Positions 43,101 through 52,238 of a stretch of DNA of 64,000 nucleotides are shown here, piece after piece. Positions within the stretch are counted from its first letter, which is position 1; each line of letters opens with the position of its first letter. Location: positions 1 to 64,000 of the forward strand of contig JAWKTK010000019.1 of NCBI GenBank assembly GCA_041399205.1, read 5' to 3'. The notes beneath the pieces were generated by a model. It was given only the letters and a program-made list of their open reading frames with translations, was not told the DNA's origin and searched no databases. A program made the translations under genes and the position numbers. Origin of the DNA: JAGQOZ01 sp041399205 (GTDB taxonomy: Bacteria; Planctomycetota; Planctomycetia; Pirellulales; Pirellulaceae).

Positions 43101-43359
43101 CGACGACGAGCTTGGCAGAGTCTACTTGTCGGCCCCCAAAGCCCCCGATGATTTGACTCAGATCAAAGGCATCGGGAAAGGTTACGAAGAAAAGCTCAAC
43201 CGTCTAGGCATTTACACGTTTGAACAGATCCAAGTTTGGAACAAGTCCATTGTGGCCGTGGTGAGCCAGCGACTAAAAGTTGGCGACCGCATTAAAGAAC
43301 AAAAATGGGTCCAGCAGGCAAAAAAACTAGCAAAAGAAAAAGACAAGAAACAAGAATAG
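40192..43359 (+). CDS. Large membrane-anchored coiled-coil protein with C-terminal helix-3-turn-helix domain
   Basis: A 1055-residue protein. A single N-terminal helix (TLPLIVGIVAAIAGLAIGYI) anchors it, followed by a Pro/Glu-rich linker (PEPTPTPEPPREPEPQTKPA) and about 800 residues of heptad-rich, Gln/Glu/Leu coiled coil broken by an Ala-rich stretch near residue 775 (FVAAAAAAGIAAAATSSG). The basic linker RPKPSGRPSRAARP-like region leads to a C-terminal domain with DDLTQIKGIGKGYEEKLNRL and GIYTFEQIQVWNKS, the helix-hairpin-helix/H3TH pattern seen in short predicted DNA-binding proteins. So the protein may tether DNA or a nucleoprotein at the membrane. No ATPase head, thus not an SMC. ATG 40192 is preferred to TTG 40174. 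GGGAGA upstream. Confidence 0.82.
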   Translation: MFIAAATLPLIVGIVAAIAGLAIGYIVGSLPGAKYKKQLILAQQQLHALQDQRSDTVKRYESEPIDVVPTARPEPTPTPEPPREPEPQTKPAAESSEVGESNSESAASSAAADATLKSKLPPPKSGNKLPERRKKVREHEPAATQPTADAKAWAAQLEQYQLAYAQQFERAEQLQAQLSQLTDKGDVPKQVFVLQAQLTAEKDRVSQLEADLEAARQVQPIAATQPLVTPPAPAAEPEAPSDTQWQIRQLHQEQISLQMELDKQSDRIQELTAERDSAKDNSTKLSEQFHELRSILGQKEALVASLEREVTELRNRASTQPDSSEVAAKTSEDTALSVDSALEDSDASAPQDMPQPLIGAAAEDSSQFQAQIAELASNNQQLTQRLQQYQEAEQTWKARFQAMQQKLAEGAQQLQQLDAKYRESQQNVHQLATDLQFQSGDPSEITKYQEMLKKAGQQIELMKAELGKAAKAHTQLKQQLQTATENAIAPEQLEQLRQQLRETQEHSQALQQQVQQLTAEREQKETEYASLRQQFEQTAPSPDQVAEAERQRQQFEQTIQTLEAELQTVRQNLQTATEALESERSNQEQLRLQLEEAELRGGESQARLIKLEGDLQSATAASPAATNQATELEQENDDLRTKLEEIRLESQKLKNDLTALHEDKDRLVAQLQEAQGGQREVDNMRHQLSQVHIEKQSLWAQVQSLNSELQNWRESDREQQQIAQLLDTANEDKTILNERIQQLEAELDKLRSDQTKHGVPVAATADDADTPGVTPFVAAAAAAGIAAAATSSGDDDWQQQRSELESKLQAAENSLAEKQTEMQRLVETATDEANRLQAAEQKLVEADAAYAQLQDKHTRLANKAAELEQAVSEAQTSRGGSEFDSQTLEVLQNQVARLRQERSALQKKLAASSSEMVRPKPSGRPSRAARPADSNRKARVSSKKVARQSDPKAVRRRRVSGSTSTAGTKDDDELGRVYLSAPKAPDDLTQIKGIGKGYEEKLNRLGIYTFEQIQVWNKSIVAVVSQRLKVGDRIKEQKWVQQAKKLAKEKDKKQE

Positions 43360-43468
43360 CCAAACGATAGACTCTGCAGGGACTGCTGCATGACCAGACG
43401 ACACGTTACAATTGCTGTTGGTTTCGGCAATTGACTTTGATTCGGCAAAACCTGCAAACGTGACTGCT

Positions 43469-46054
43469 ATGCCTCGCACTCCATTCGTCTGGTTCGCCCT
43501 GATTACTTGGTGCGTTTCGTGCGACACTCTTCGCTCTGAAGACGCTCAATTTGTTCCCGACGACGCTGGGTTCCAGGAAATTGTGCAGCCCTTTGTCTCT
43601 ACGTATTGTCTCGCCTGCCACGGAGAAGATGTGCAGGAAGGCGAATTTCGAATGGACCAAGATCTTTCGGCCGACTTCCTTAATCCGTTGGTGCATCAGC
43701 GGTGGTCGGAAGTTGTCAACGCTTTGAATGGTCATGCGATGCCTCCTCAGGGTGAAGCGCAGCCTTCGCCCAAACAAGTAGCGCAAGTGGTCGACTGGGT
43801 CATCCACCAAATGAAAATCGCCGAGCTTGTCAGACGAGAGAACTCGGTGGTGCTACGTCGCTTGAATCGAGCGGAGTATCACAACACCATTCAGGAGCTG
43901 ACGGGAGTAGATTTTGACGTCAATGTTCTGCCGCAAGATCCACCGGCGGGCGGATTTGACAATAACAGCCGAGCCCTGACGCTTTCGCCATTGCACATTG
44001 AACTCTACTACCAAGCGGCGCTCGATATTTTAGATCAAGCCTTAGTGGAAGGTCCGGCACCGCCCAGGATGAAGTGGCGAATCGAACCGGAATCGGGTAA
44101 CTCCGATGCCAACCGCGTGATTTATGATGGCCAACGAATCATTGTGAACGGTGGGCAAAGCCGAGTGGATGGTGCGTTCAAAGTTCTGCGGATTGATCGT
44201 TGGGATAGAAAAATCAATTTCCGTGATTTCGCTGTTCCTTATCCTGGCGACTACGTGATCCGCATTCGAGCTGCGGGTGTCGTGCCTAGCCGAACCGAAG
44301 TGGTTGCATCGGCCCAGCCGTTTTTAGATCGAGACATGAAAAAACGCCTTGCCGAACGACCGGACCGGGAACAGCGTATTCGCGAAGGAACACAGCGCAC
44401 CTTGGATCACTTCCTTACCGATCGCATGTACAACTACGGTCCGCCTCGTGTCAAGCTGATTCGTACACTCGGCGGACAACCTGAGCTAGTTGACGAATTT
44501 GACGTTCCTGATTCTGTATCCGAGCCTGGAATCTATGAACGAACGGTTCGCATCACGACAGAAAAAGCAGGCGTGACTCTGGAGTACGCTTACCATATTC
44601 CGGCCGAAATAGAAAACTTTTCGATGCAGAAAGAGGACTCATTCGCTCGGCCCGAACTCTGGATCGATTGGATTGAATTGGAAGGCCCGATCTATGAATC
44701 ATGGCCTCCTGCAGGACATCGAACGATTTTGATCGAACCAACCGGTCGCTTTCAAGAACAGAAATACGTTCGACAGGTTCTCACTCGTTTCATGAGTCGA
44801 GCGTACCGGCGGCCCATCCAACCGGAAGAAATATCACAAAAGCTGAGATTATTTCGGGATGCTCGAGAAGTCATGCCGTTTATGGAGGCCGTCAAGGTTC
44901 CGCTGGCCGCTGTGTTGGTGTCACCTCATTTCCTGTATTTAACGGAACCGGAAGGTATTCGCCAACAAAGCTCGCAAACGGCCGACGTTCAGCCTGATAC
45001 AACCGATTCGCGTCCGCTGGACGACTTTCAGCTGGCCACGCGACTCAGCTATTTCCTGTGGAGCAACATGCCGGACAGTGAACTGTTCACCATGGCCGAA
45101 TCAAAGCAACTGTCTAACGACGAAGTACTACGCCAACAGGTAGATCGACTTTTGGCGGACAACCAACGCTCTCAATTTGTCAAAAATTTTGCCGGACAAT
45201 GGTTAGGACTACGTGAAGTCGGCGCGAATCCTCCGGCACCTGATCTGTATCGGCGCTACGACAGTCATTTAGAAGAATCCATGGTGCAAGAATCGTTGGC
45301 TTTCTTCGACGAAATATTGCGAAACGACTTGGACGCCATGAATTTGATTCAATCCGATTTCGTGGTGATTAACGAACGCTTGGCTCGGTTCTACGACATT
45401 CCCGGCGTCCAAGGCGACCATTTTCGCAAAGTCGAATTACCTGCCGGTGTAGCTCGCGGTGGTGTGCTGACCCAAGCAAGTGTTCTGACCATCACGTCCA
45501 ATGGCACTCGAACTTCACCCGTGAAACGAGGCACGTGGATACTGAAAAACATCTTGGGAACCGATCCCGGCTTGCCCGTGGCCAACGTAGGTGAAATTGC
45601 GCCGCAGGTTCCCGGAATTGACAAGGCCACCGTTCGCCAGCGTTTGGAAATTCACCGTCAGTTGCCTCAGTGCGCTCGGTGCCACGACCGCATTGACCCG
45701 TTGGGATTTGCATTAGAAAACTTCAATGCGTCGGGCGAATTCCGTCAGCAGGAAGGCTTTGGGTACAAGGGAAGGATCGAAGAAAAGGATCCGTTGATCG
45801 ACGCTTCTTCGCGGATGCCCGATGGCCGCATTGTTGTCGGTGTTGATGGTCTGCAAGCCGCCATTTTGGACCAAGAAGATTTATTCTTGCGGTGCCTCAG
45901 TTCGAAAATGATGACATACGCCCTGGGACGCGAACTCACCCTGGCAGACCAGCCAGTGGTGGACGACGCGGTGCGACACATGCAAGACAACGGACGAACG
46001 CTACGTTCGCTCATTCACTTTATCGTGGCCAGCGATCTCTTTCGAAACAAATAA
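43469..46054 (+). CDS. DUF1587/DUF1592/DUF1588/DUF1585 secreted cytochrome-like protein
   Basis: The 861-residue protein has a leader (TPFVWFALITWCVSCDTL) and a haem-type CLACHGE (CxxCH) near residue 47. Next: DUF1587 (VVLRRLNRAEYHNTIQELTG), a beta-rich insert, DUF1595 (FMSRAYRRPIQPEEISQKLR), DUF1592 (FQLATRLSYFLWSNMPDSEL), DUF1588 (GVLTQASVLTITSNGTRTSP) with CARCHDRIDPLGFAL, a second CxxCH, and DUF1585 (SLIHFIVASDLFR). This is the complete planctomycete arrangement. The role is unknown; the partner DUF1552 gene begins 31 bp later. ATG 43469 begins the leader. Confidence 0.93.
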   Translation: MPRTPFVWFALITWCVSCDTLRSEDAQFVPDDAGFQEIVQPFVSTYCLACHGEDVQEGEFRMDQDLSADFLNPLVHQRWSEVVNALNGHAMPPQGEAQPSPKQVAQVVDWVIHQMKIAELVRRENSVVLRRLNRAEYHNTIQELTGVDFDVNVLPQDPPAGGFDNNSRALTLSPLHIELYYQAALDILDQALVEGPAPPRMKWRIEPESGNSDANRVIYDGQRIIVNGGQSRVDGAFKVLRIDRWDRKINFRDFAVPYPGDYVIRIRAAGVVPSRTEVVASAQPFLDRDMKKRLAERPDREQRIREGTQRTLDHFLTDRMYNYGPPRVKLIRTLGGQPELVDEFDVPDSVSEPGIYERTVRITTEKAGVTLEYAYHIPAEIENFSMQKEDSFARPELWIDWIELEGPIYESWPPAGHRTILIEPTGRFQEQKYVRQVLTRFMSRAYRRPIQPEEISQKLRLFRDAREVMPFMEAVKVPLAAVLVSPHFLYLTEPEGIRQQSSQTADVQPDTTDSRPLDDFQLATRLSYFLWSNMPDSELFTMAESKQLSNDEVLRQQVDRLLADNQRSQFVKNFAGQWLGLREVGANPPAPDLYRRYDSHLEESMVQESLAFFDEILRNDLDAMNLIQSDFVVINERLARFYDIPGVQGDHFRKVELPAGVARGGVLTQASVLTITSNGTRTSPVKRGTWILKNILGTDPGLPVANVGEIAPQVPGIDKATVRQRLEIHRQLPQCARCHDRIDPLGFALENFNASGEFRQQEGFGYKGRIEEKDPLIDASSRMPDGRIVVGVDGLQAAILDQEDLFLRCLSSKMMTYALGRELTLADQPVVDDAVRHMQDNGRTLRSLIHFIVASDLFRNK

Positions 46055-46085
46055 ACCGGCAGTATTGAAGAAGCAAATTCGAACC

Positions 46086-47420
46086 ATGATCCAACATCGA
46101 ATGAACCGACGTACCGTGCTGCGAGGCTTAGGAGCCTGCATTAGCCTGCCGTTATTGGACGCCATGCTGCCAACCAGTTGCGCTGCACCGTCCAAGTTCC
46201 AACCCCTGTCCAGCAGCGTGGGCCCGCAGTCGCGCATCATCTTTTGTTACGTTCCCAATGGCGTCAACATTTTTGAATGGATGCCCGAGAGCAGCGGAAA
46301 AGATTACCAACCGTCTCCAACTCTTTCCGTCTTGCAAGATTTCCAACAAGACTTTTCTGTGCTGACAGGATTGGGACACCCGGCGGCCAAAGGAGGCCAT
46401 TCAGGCGCGGACACGTGGCTGACAGGTGCAGACTTGCAGGCCAACGGCAGCGACTATGCCAACACCGTGTCGGTAGACCAAGTGATTGCGGAACAGCTGG
46501 GCAAATACACTCGGTTTCCTTCGCTACAGCTATCCGACCAAAGCGGAACGGGCTCGGCTGGTCACAGCCATACACTTTCCTTCGATCGCAGTGGAACGCC
46601 ATTGCCGGCCGAAGATTCGCCCAAGCGATTATTCGAACGACTGTTTGTCCCCGATTCGGGCGCCGATCGCCAAGCGACACTACTGCGATACGCGCAAAAG
46701 AAATCGGTCTTGGATAGTGTTCTGGATGACGCCAACTCTTTACAGCGAAAATTAGGGCCGAAGGACAACCAGAAACTGGATGAATACTTCACCTCCGTAC
46801 GGCAAACAGAACAACGATTAGAGCGACTGGAATCTTGGATTGACGTTCCCAAACCCAACGTTTCTGACAAAGATCTGCAATTGGGCAGTCAGCCTCGTAA
46901 TGCTCACGACCGCATGATGTGGTTAGATGTGATGCTGGAGTTGTCGTATTTGACTTTCGTCACAGATACTTCTCGAGTCATCACGTTTGAATGGTCTCGC
47001 GAAGCCAGCGGCTACGGCGGCGGCGGTGAAAACCATCACGAATTTTCGCATCATGGCGGCGACTCCGACATGCTGGAGAAACTAGGGCAGATCGATCGTT
47101 TCTTCTTGGAACGACTTCATCGCTTTTTATCGTTCTTAAAGTCGACACAGGACGCCGGGGACGCAATGCTGGACCGCACCATTGTGGTTTATGGTTCCGG
47201 CATGAATTCTGGCAAAGGCGGTGAACATTCGCCGAGAAATCTTCCGCTGTTGGTCGCCGGCGGGCAAAAACTGGGCTTACAACACGGACAGCATTTGGCG
47301 TTTGACGTTAATCAGAGTCCGCCGCTGAGCAACTTGTTTGTAACGCTGGCCAATAAGCTGGATTTGGAAATCGATCGATTCCAAGATTCCAGCGGGACGC
47401 TGACCGGCATGGAAAGCTGA
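46086..47420 (+). CDS. DUF1552 protein with Tat-type signal
   Basis: A 444-residue protein starting MIQHRMNRRTVLRGLGACIS, a twin-arginine leader, then SRIIFCYVPNGVNIFEWMPE, VLTGLGHPAAKGGHSGADTW, FPSLQLSDQS, SSFDRSGTPLP-like LSFDRSGTPLPAEDSPKRLF and YGSGMNSGKGGEHSPRNLPL. These blocks define DUF1552, related in fold to the DUF1501 alkaline-phosphatase-like group. It follows the DUF1592 gene as usual, presumably in one transcript, and both are exported. A TTG start at 46065 would add seven residues. Function unknown. Confidence 0.92.
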   Translation: MIQHRMNRRTVLRGLGACISLPLLDAMLPTSCAAPSKFQPLSSSVGPQSRIIFCYVPNGVNIFEWMPESSGKDYQPSPTLSVLQDFQQDFSVLTGLGHPAAKGGHSGADTWLTGADLQANGSDYANTVSVDQVIAEQLGKYTRFPSLQLSDQSGTGSAGHSHTLSFDRSGTPLPAEDSPKRLFERLFVPDSGADRQATLLRYAQKKSVLDSVLDDANSLQRKLGPKDNQKLDEYFTSVRQTEQRLERLESWIDVPKPNVSDKDLQLGSQPRNAHDRMMWLDVMLELSYLTFVTDTSRVITFEWSREASGYGGGGENHHEFSHHGGDSDMLEKLGQIDRFFLERLHRFLSFLKSTQDAGDAMLDRTIVVYGSGMNSGKGGEHSPRNLPLLVAGGQKLGLQHGQHLAFDVNQSPPLSNLFVTLANKLDLEIDRFQDSSGTLTGMES

Positions 47421-47469
47421 CGCTATTTTCAATGCCCGTAAGGCGAGTAAAGCTGTTGGTGCCAGACGA

Positions 47470-48750
47470 TCATTCGTCGCTCATTTTTTTCACTTCGTCT
47501 GCAATGATTTCGACCGCCTCTTTGACGATTTGGTCGTTTTGCGAAAACGTCAACCGCACGCATTGGCGTTGGTGCGTCCAATCTCCGTCCTGTTCGACGG
47601 CTCCATCACCGAAGAAAAAATATTCGCCCGGCACCACCAAAACGTCTCGATCCTTCAATCGTTGATACAATTCCAGCGACGTGCATTTGAGCCTTGGAAA
47701 CCACAACCACAAGAAGAAAGCACCTTCGCTAACGTGGATGCGATAATCGAATTGATCACCAAACGCTTGCCGAATAACCGCTTCGGCTCGCTGCGACTTA
47801 TTGGCGTAAAACGGACGAAGGTAGTTGCGGACCAAGTCGTTCAAGCGATTGTCTTCCAGCAAAGGCGTCACCAGTCGCTGGCCCACGTTGCCATTCGCAA
47901 GGCCCATGATGGCCATGGCTTGGGTTAGCGCCCGAGTGATTTCTGGTTTGGCCACCACAATTCCGGTTCGCGTGCCCGGGAGCCCCAGTTTGGAAAGACT
48001 CAGCGAAAAGATCATTTGGTCGTTCCAGACAAGATCCGCGTGGTCGGCAAAGATTGCGCCTGGAAACGGATTTCCATAGGCGTTGTCTACGATCAAAGGA
48101 ATGTGACGAGCGGCGGCGATGGATTGCAGGCGTTCGACTTCGTCGCTGGTCAGTACGTTTCCCGAAGGATTGGTTGGTCGCGAAAAACAGATGGCGGCAA
48201 TCGAATCATCCAATCGGCGTTCCAGCGCTGGCAGGTCGATGCGGTACTTGAAGCGATGGGCATCTTGCAATTCGACCTTAGGGCGAACGGTAACAAAGGC
48301 GTCTTCGGCCAAACACTGGTCTCGATAACCAATGTATTCCGGGATCAACGGCAACATGATCTTGGCCAGCGAACCATCTTCCCTTTCGCCGGCCAACATA
48401 TTGAACAGCAGGAAAAACGCCGCTTGACCACCGGGAACCACTGCCAAGTTGGCTTCGGTCACATCCCACTGGCAGTTGCGGCGGAGGTAGTCGGCTAGGC
48501 TGTGCAAGAACCGAGGATTCCCTTGGGGCGGGTCGTAGTTGCCCAGCATTCGATCCACATCATCGCCGTGATCCAGCAATTGCTGGAGTTGATTTCGCCA
48601 TTCGGCAACCATTTGCGGTACCTGCGCCGGGTTGCCTCCGCCCAGCATCCGCATATTCGGATGCACCGTCAACGCTTTGCCCAAATCCTCCATCAACTGC
48701 ATAATCCCGCTGTGGCTGGAAAGCTGCTGGCCGGTTCTTGAAAGCTGCAT
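47470..48750 (-). CDS. avtA: Valine-pyruvate aminotransferase
   Basis: A 426-residue fold-type I PLP aminotransferase. The N-terminus MQLSRTGQQLSSHSGIMQLM and MEDLGKALTVHPNMRMLGGG are typical of AvtA. Motifs: VPGGQAAFFLLFNMLAG, CFSRPTNPSGNVLTSDEVER, IVDNAYGNPFPG (PLP-ring Asp/Tyr) and FSLSLSKLGLPGTRTG with the Schiff-base Lys. It transfers the amino group between valine (or alanine) and pyruvate/2-oxoisovalerate. ATG 48750 has GAAGGAAA upstream on the minus strand; an earlier GTG-type start is less likely. Stand-alone gene; the gap 48751-49031 shows no other feature. Confidence 0.9.
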   Translation of the reverse strand: MQLSRTGQQLSSHSGIMQLMEDLGKALTVHPNMRMLGGGNPAQVPQMVAEWRNQLQQLLDHGDDVDRMLGNYDPPQGNPRFLHSLADYLRRNCQWDVTEANLAVVPGGQAAFFLLFNMLAGEREDGSLAKIMLPLIPEYIGYRDQCLAEDAFVTVRPKVELQDAHRFKYRIDLPALERRLDDSIAAICFSRPTNPSGNVLTSDEVERLQSIAAARHIPLIVDNAYGNPFPGAIFADHADLVWNDQMIFSLSLSKLGLPGTRTGIVVAKPEITRALTQAMAIMGLANGNVGQRLVTPLLEDNRLNDLVRNYLRPFYANKSQRAEAVIRQAFGDQFDYRIHVSEGAFFLWLWFPRLKCTSLELYQRLKDRDVLVVPGEYFFFGDGAVEQDGDWTHQRQCVRLTFSQNDQIVKEAVEIIADEVKKMSDE

Positions 48751-49031
48751 GTAGTTTCCTTCGTTTACGGACGGACGACCGACTTGGGACGGGACCAAGC
48801 GGAAAGATTAAACCAAGGTGTCGTTCAGGACTACGGTGGTTTGGGGCTTCCAGGCTAAGATAAATTGGACGTCATGTCCAGTTGCAACGACCAAACTGGC
48901 CAATTGCTGACAATTCGCACCAGCAGTTGCTTGTCGACAATTTTCTGTTGATTTAGCATGGATTCTGTTACCACTTGTAAATATTCCAAGCGGTTTACAT
49001 TGATTTACTACATTGTTTGAAGGAGACAGTC

Positions 49032-51162
49032 GTGCCGCGAAACTTGTTGCGTCGAAGAAGCCGAGTATGGGCATGCGAATCGCTCGAGCATCGGCGGGTT
49101 TTGGCATCGATTTCTGGCCAGATCGTCAATGACATGGATGGCAGAAAAAGCGCCACTACTTTGGGCGAAGACGGTATGCAAAGGTGTGCAAGTCTTTATC
49201 GATTCGAATGGAAACGGGACCTTGGATACAGTGGGGACCCACATTGAACCAGACTTGTATGCCGATGGCCAAACGTTGAATGTCAAATTCACGGACGTAT
49301 TACTGACGGTGGCCAATAAGACGAATGCACCGCTCGATTCCACTTCGGACAGTCTTTGGGTCGGACCTCGTGTTTCCGCGCATCCAGATACGCTGACCGC
49401 GACTGGTAGCTACGTCTTTGGCTACACGGAAGACGGTATCGACAACGTTAACTTCTTCCACGACGAACGTCGTTTAAGAATGGATTTTCTGAAACCAGTC
49501 AGCACGGTTGACTTGGATTTTGTCGGTAGCCGCCCGTTTGCAGATGACATTGGCGTAATGGAAGCCTACAACGCTCAAGGCGTCCTGATTGACTCGTACG
49601 AAACTTCCGGCTTGGCACAAGGTGAATTCGAAACCATGTCGGTTTCTCGGACTGAAGGCACATCGCCTTTGTCGTCGCTCACACCAAGTTGAAGCCCAGT
49701 GTCACCGGGCGACTGGACAATTTGCGCATCAATGCGTCAGGTTCGGAAATTTGGACGGTGACAGATTCCAACGGCGAATATACGCTGGACAATTTAAGCG
49801 TATGGTGCACGTATTCCGTCGGACAGGTTACGCCGGAAAACTATACGCGTTCGTTCCCCACCAATCCGGCAACTCGTAGTGTCACGCTCGATTCGCAGGA
49901 CGCCATTGGTTCGGCCAACTTTGGCAACGTTACCAACACCATCAGCGGCATCGCGTTTAATGACGTTGGTACACTTGGCACCTACGAACCGGGTACAGAT
50001 ACGGCAGCGGCAGGTCGTACGGTATACTTGGACGTTAACCAAAACGGTGCGTTAGACTTCAAGCGCGGCTTCCATCGAACTGGACGACGCGTTGAAGGTA
50101 GCATGTAGCACACGCCATTCCTGGCGTAACGCTGTCCGCAATAACTTCGCAAACACACCCGGCGTCGGATGTCACTGCCGTCACGGAAACGCTAACGTCT
50201 ACCGGCACCAAGGCGTTTGGAAATGACCAGGGCACGGCTTGGACCAATACACACCGTTTATGAATGGACTTTGCTTCTCGCCAGTGTCGTTTGTTTCTTG
50301 ACGTTATTACAGCCGAACGTCCAGTGAATCGGCCATCATTATTGGCTATGATTCCGAAGGACGACAGTTGGTTGGTGCACAAAGCCAAGGCTGTTTGAAG
50401 GTGACACAGACACCATTTCGATTTCTTCGCGCCGAAGCCGACATTTCCCTACGCCATTGCCTACACGGTTTCTATTGCCGTCGACGCACGGCTCGCTTTG
50501 ACAACCTGCAATTCGATGGACTGCTGCAAGAACCAACAGCAACGTCTGCTTCAACGGAGCGTATTCATTTGGTCCGTTGGCTAACGGTTCGTATGACATT
50601 CGAGTCGACACCAATGCCGGTGAAACAGTAACCACGCCAGCCGCTGACTGGTTTCGGTAACGCTGGACGCTCCGTCCGAACAAACGAATTTACACCTAGG
50701 CATCTCGTCCGAATCGGTTGGCACTTGGCACAATGCGACTTTGCCGATGGACGTTAATAACGATGGCTTCATCGTTCCGTTTGATGCCATTTTGATTATC
50801 AACGAATTGAACGGTCCGCAATACAGTGATGACACCACGGGCCAGCTGGATACTCCGCCGAATCCCAGGCCGGCCTTCTTGAGGTCAACAATGACGCTTT
50901 GTATGCTGATTGACGTGATCATGAATATCAACTATCTGAACGCAAATCCGGCGGCCGGCGTAGCGGCTGTGGCCGATCTACCCGAAGGCGAATCGACTTC
51001 GAATTCGACCAAAAAAATGAATCGGCCGTTGATAGTCATATCGCTTCGGCCGTCCTATCGCAAGATGTCAAACGCAACGCAGCTGCCTCAATGGATTTGG
51101 CATTTGCCGATATCGACACCAATCCACAGCCCGGCAAACGTCCGTTCTGGCTGTCTGAATAA
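49032..51162 (+). pseudogene. Secreted SdrD-B-like / dockerin protein, heavily frame-broken
   Basis: GTG 49032, with GAAGGAG upstream, starts a planctomycete surface leader (WACESLEHRRVLASISGQIV). Two SdrD B-like calcium-binding beta domains can be read across frames: GVQVFIDSNGNGTLDTVGTH and ISGIAFNDVGTLGTYEPGTD with RTVYLDVNQNGALD. The middle includes DGIDNVNFFHDERRLRMDFL. Near 50740 there is a dockerin-like pair (MDVNNDGFIVPFDAILIINE; LIDVIMNINYLNAN) and the end DIDTNPQPGKRPFWLSE-stop at 51162. At least eight one-base shifts are needed. The longest intact pieces are 49129-49692 and 49689-50108. Intact it would be about 700 residues. Confidence 0.65.
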
Positions 51163-51216
51163 TCACGACGCTATTCCACTGCGTTTGGAACGGTTTGATT
51201 AATTTCCTTCTTCGCA

Positions 51217-51733
51217 TCATCTCGAGCCGTTTCGCTGACGCACAGCGGAACGGCCTTTTATGGGCTGGCACGATACCGCCACCAGTCGACCATTGGCAAT
51301 GCGAAGATAGTCTTCCATTGCCATCACGAATGATTCGGTTAGCAGGCCGGCGTTGAACGCAATTTTTTGGTTGGCCAGTATTGCTTCGTCCACATACAGA
51401 TCGAACGGCAAGATGGGATGCCCAAAGGGAGGCACCGAGCCTGGGACCAACCGGTCTGCTCCAGCAATTCCGCTGACTGGCGAATCGTACCTTTTTCACA
51501 GCAAATGCTTGCTTGGCCAATCCGGAATCCAATCGGCATGGCAGGCATGACGACCAATCGAAACTGATCGGCCGCTTTCAGTAGCAGCGCTTTCCGCCAA
51601 TTTCCAGTGGTTCCGAACGGGCTTTGCGGGACTTCTTTTCCAGTCAATGCTGGTTCGTGTTGGACTTGCTGAAACGGCACTGCAAATCAGTCAACCACTG
51701 ACGCAATCGTTGATTTACTTCCGACGAACTCAC
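51217..51733 (-). pseudogene. YbaK/ProX-type aminoacyl-tRNA deacylase, frame-broken
   Basis: Joining three frames from GTG 51733 gives VSSSEVNQRLRQWLTDLQCR, ALTGKEVPQSPFGTTGNWRK, ALLLKAADQFRLVVMPAMPI, then LAKQAFAVKKVRFAS and finally VPPFGHPILPFDLYVDEAIL, ANQKIAFNAGLLTESFVMAM. This is the YbaK fold: the Lys in KALLLK and the GxxPPFG loop are the key family features. It would edit mischarged tRNA in trans. Breaks lie near 51655, 51540 and 51455. About 170 residues if repaired. The gene is on the opposite strand to its neighbours. Confidence 0.72.
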
Positions 51734-51767
51734 GGAAAAGGTACTTTCTATTTTGGCGATCAAATGA

Positions 51768-52181
51768 TTGTCAGCTAATATTATACGTTTGGCAGCGGCG
51801 TTTAGAACTGTTGCCCTAGTCTGTTTATGCACGAGCATTACATTTCACTGCGTAGACGAAACAGAGTCGATTTCCTTTGGTTGCAACGTCCTACCGAATG
51901 CCGTCCATGCCAATCCACCACCGATACTCTCGGAGTTCCTTGAACAGACTTATCTGCGGCTCATACTGTCGTTGTGGGTGGGCTGCACTTTACGAGAACG
52001 GCCAACCGAATCCAACGTGCGGCCTGCCATCGGGTTATTCCAAGCACCAAAGAATCCACCGCAACGTGAATGTTGGTATGCCCACTACATACAGGGCTCT
52101 AAAATCGGCCAGCGTCACTTTACGGTACATTCGCTGGAAGATGGTTCTGAGCCTTTGGAATTGCCGCCCAAGACATTTTAG
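51768..52181 (+). pseudogene. N-terminal fragment of the transglutaminase-like protein
   Basis: This frame contains PAIGLFQAPKNPPQRECWYA, HYIQGSKIGQRHFTVHSLED and ends soon after. One base shifted (from about 52165) the sequence goes on with ILETQRFGTISQQVLTSVTL and DVTADQLRFGYELQAA to join the fragment at 52239. Thus the transglutaminase gene begins in this region. The hydrophobic start of this frame (AFRTVALVCLCTSITF) may be its leader, but alternative frames near 51880-52000 make this unclear. Confidence 0.45.
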
Positions 52182-52238
52182 AGACGCAACGTTTTGGCAC
52201 CATCAGTCAGCAGGTTTTGACTTCGGTCACGCTACTGG

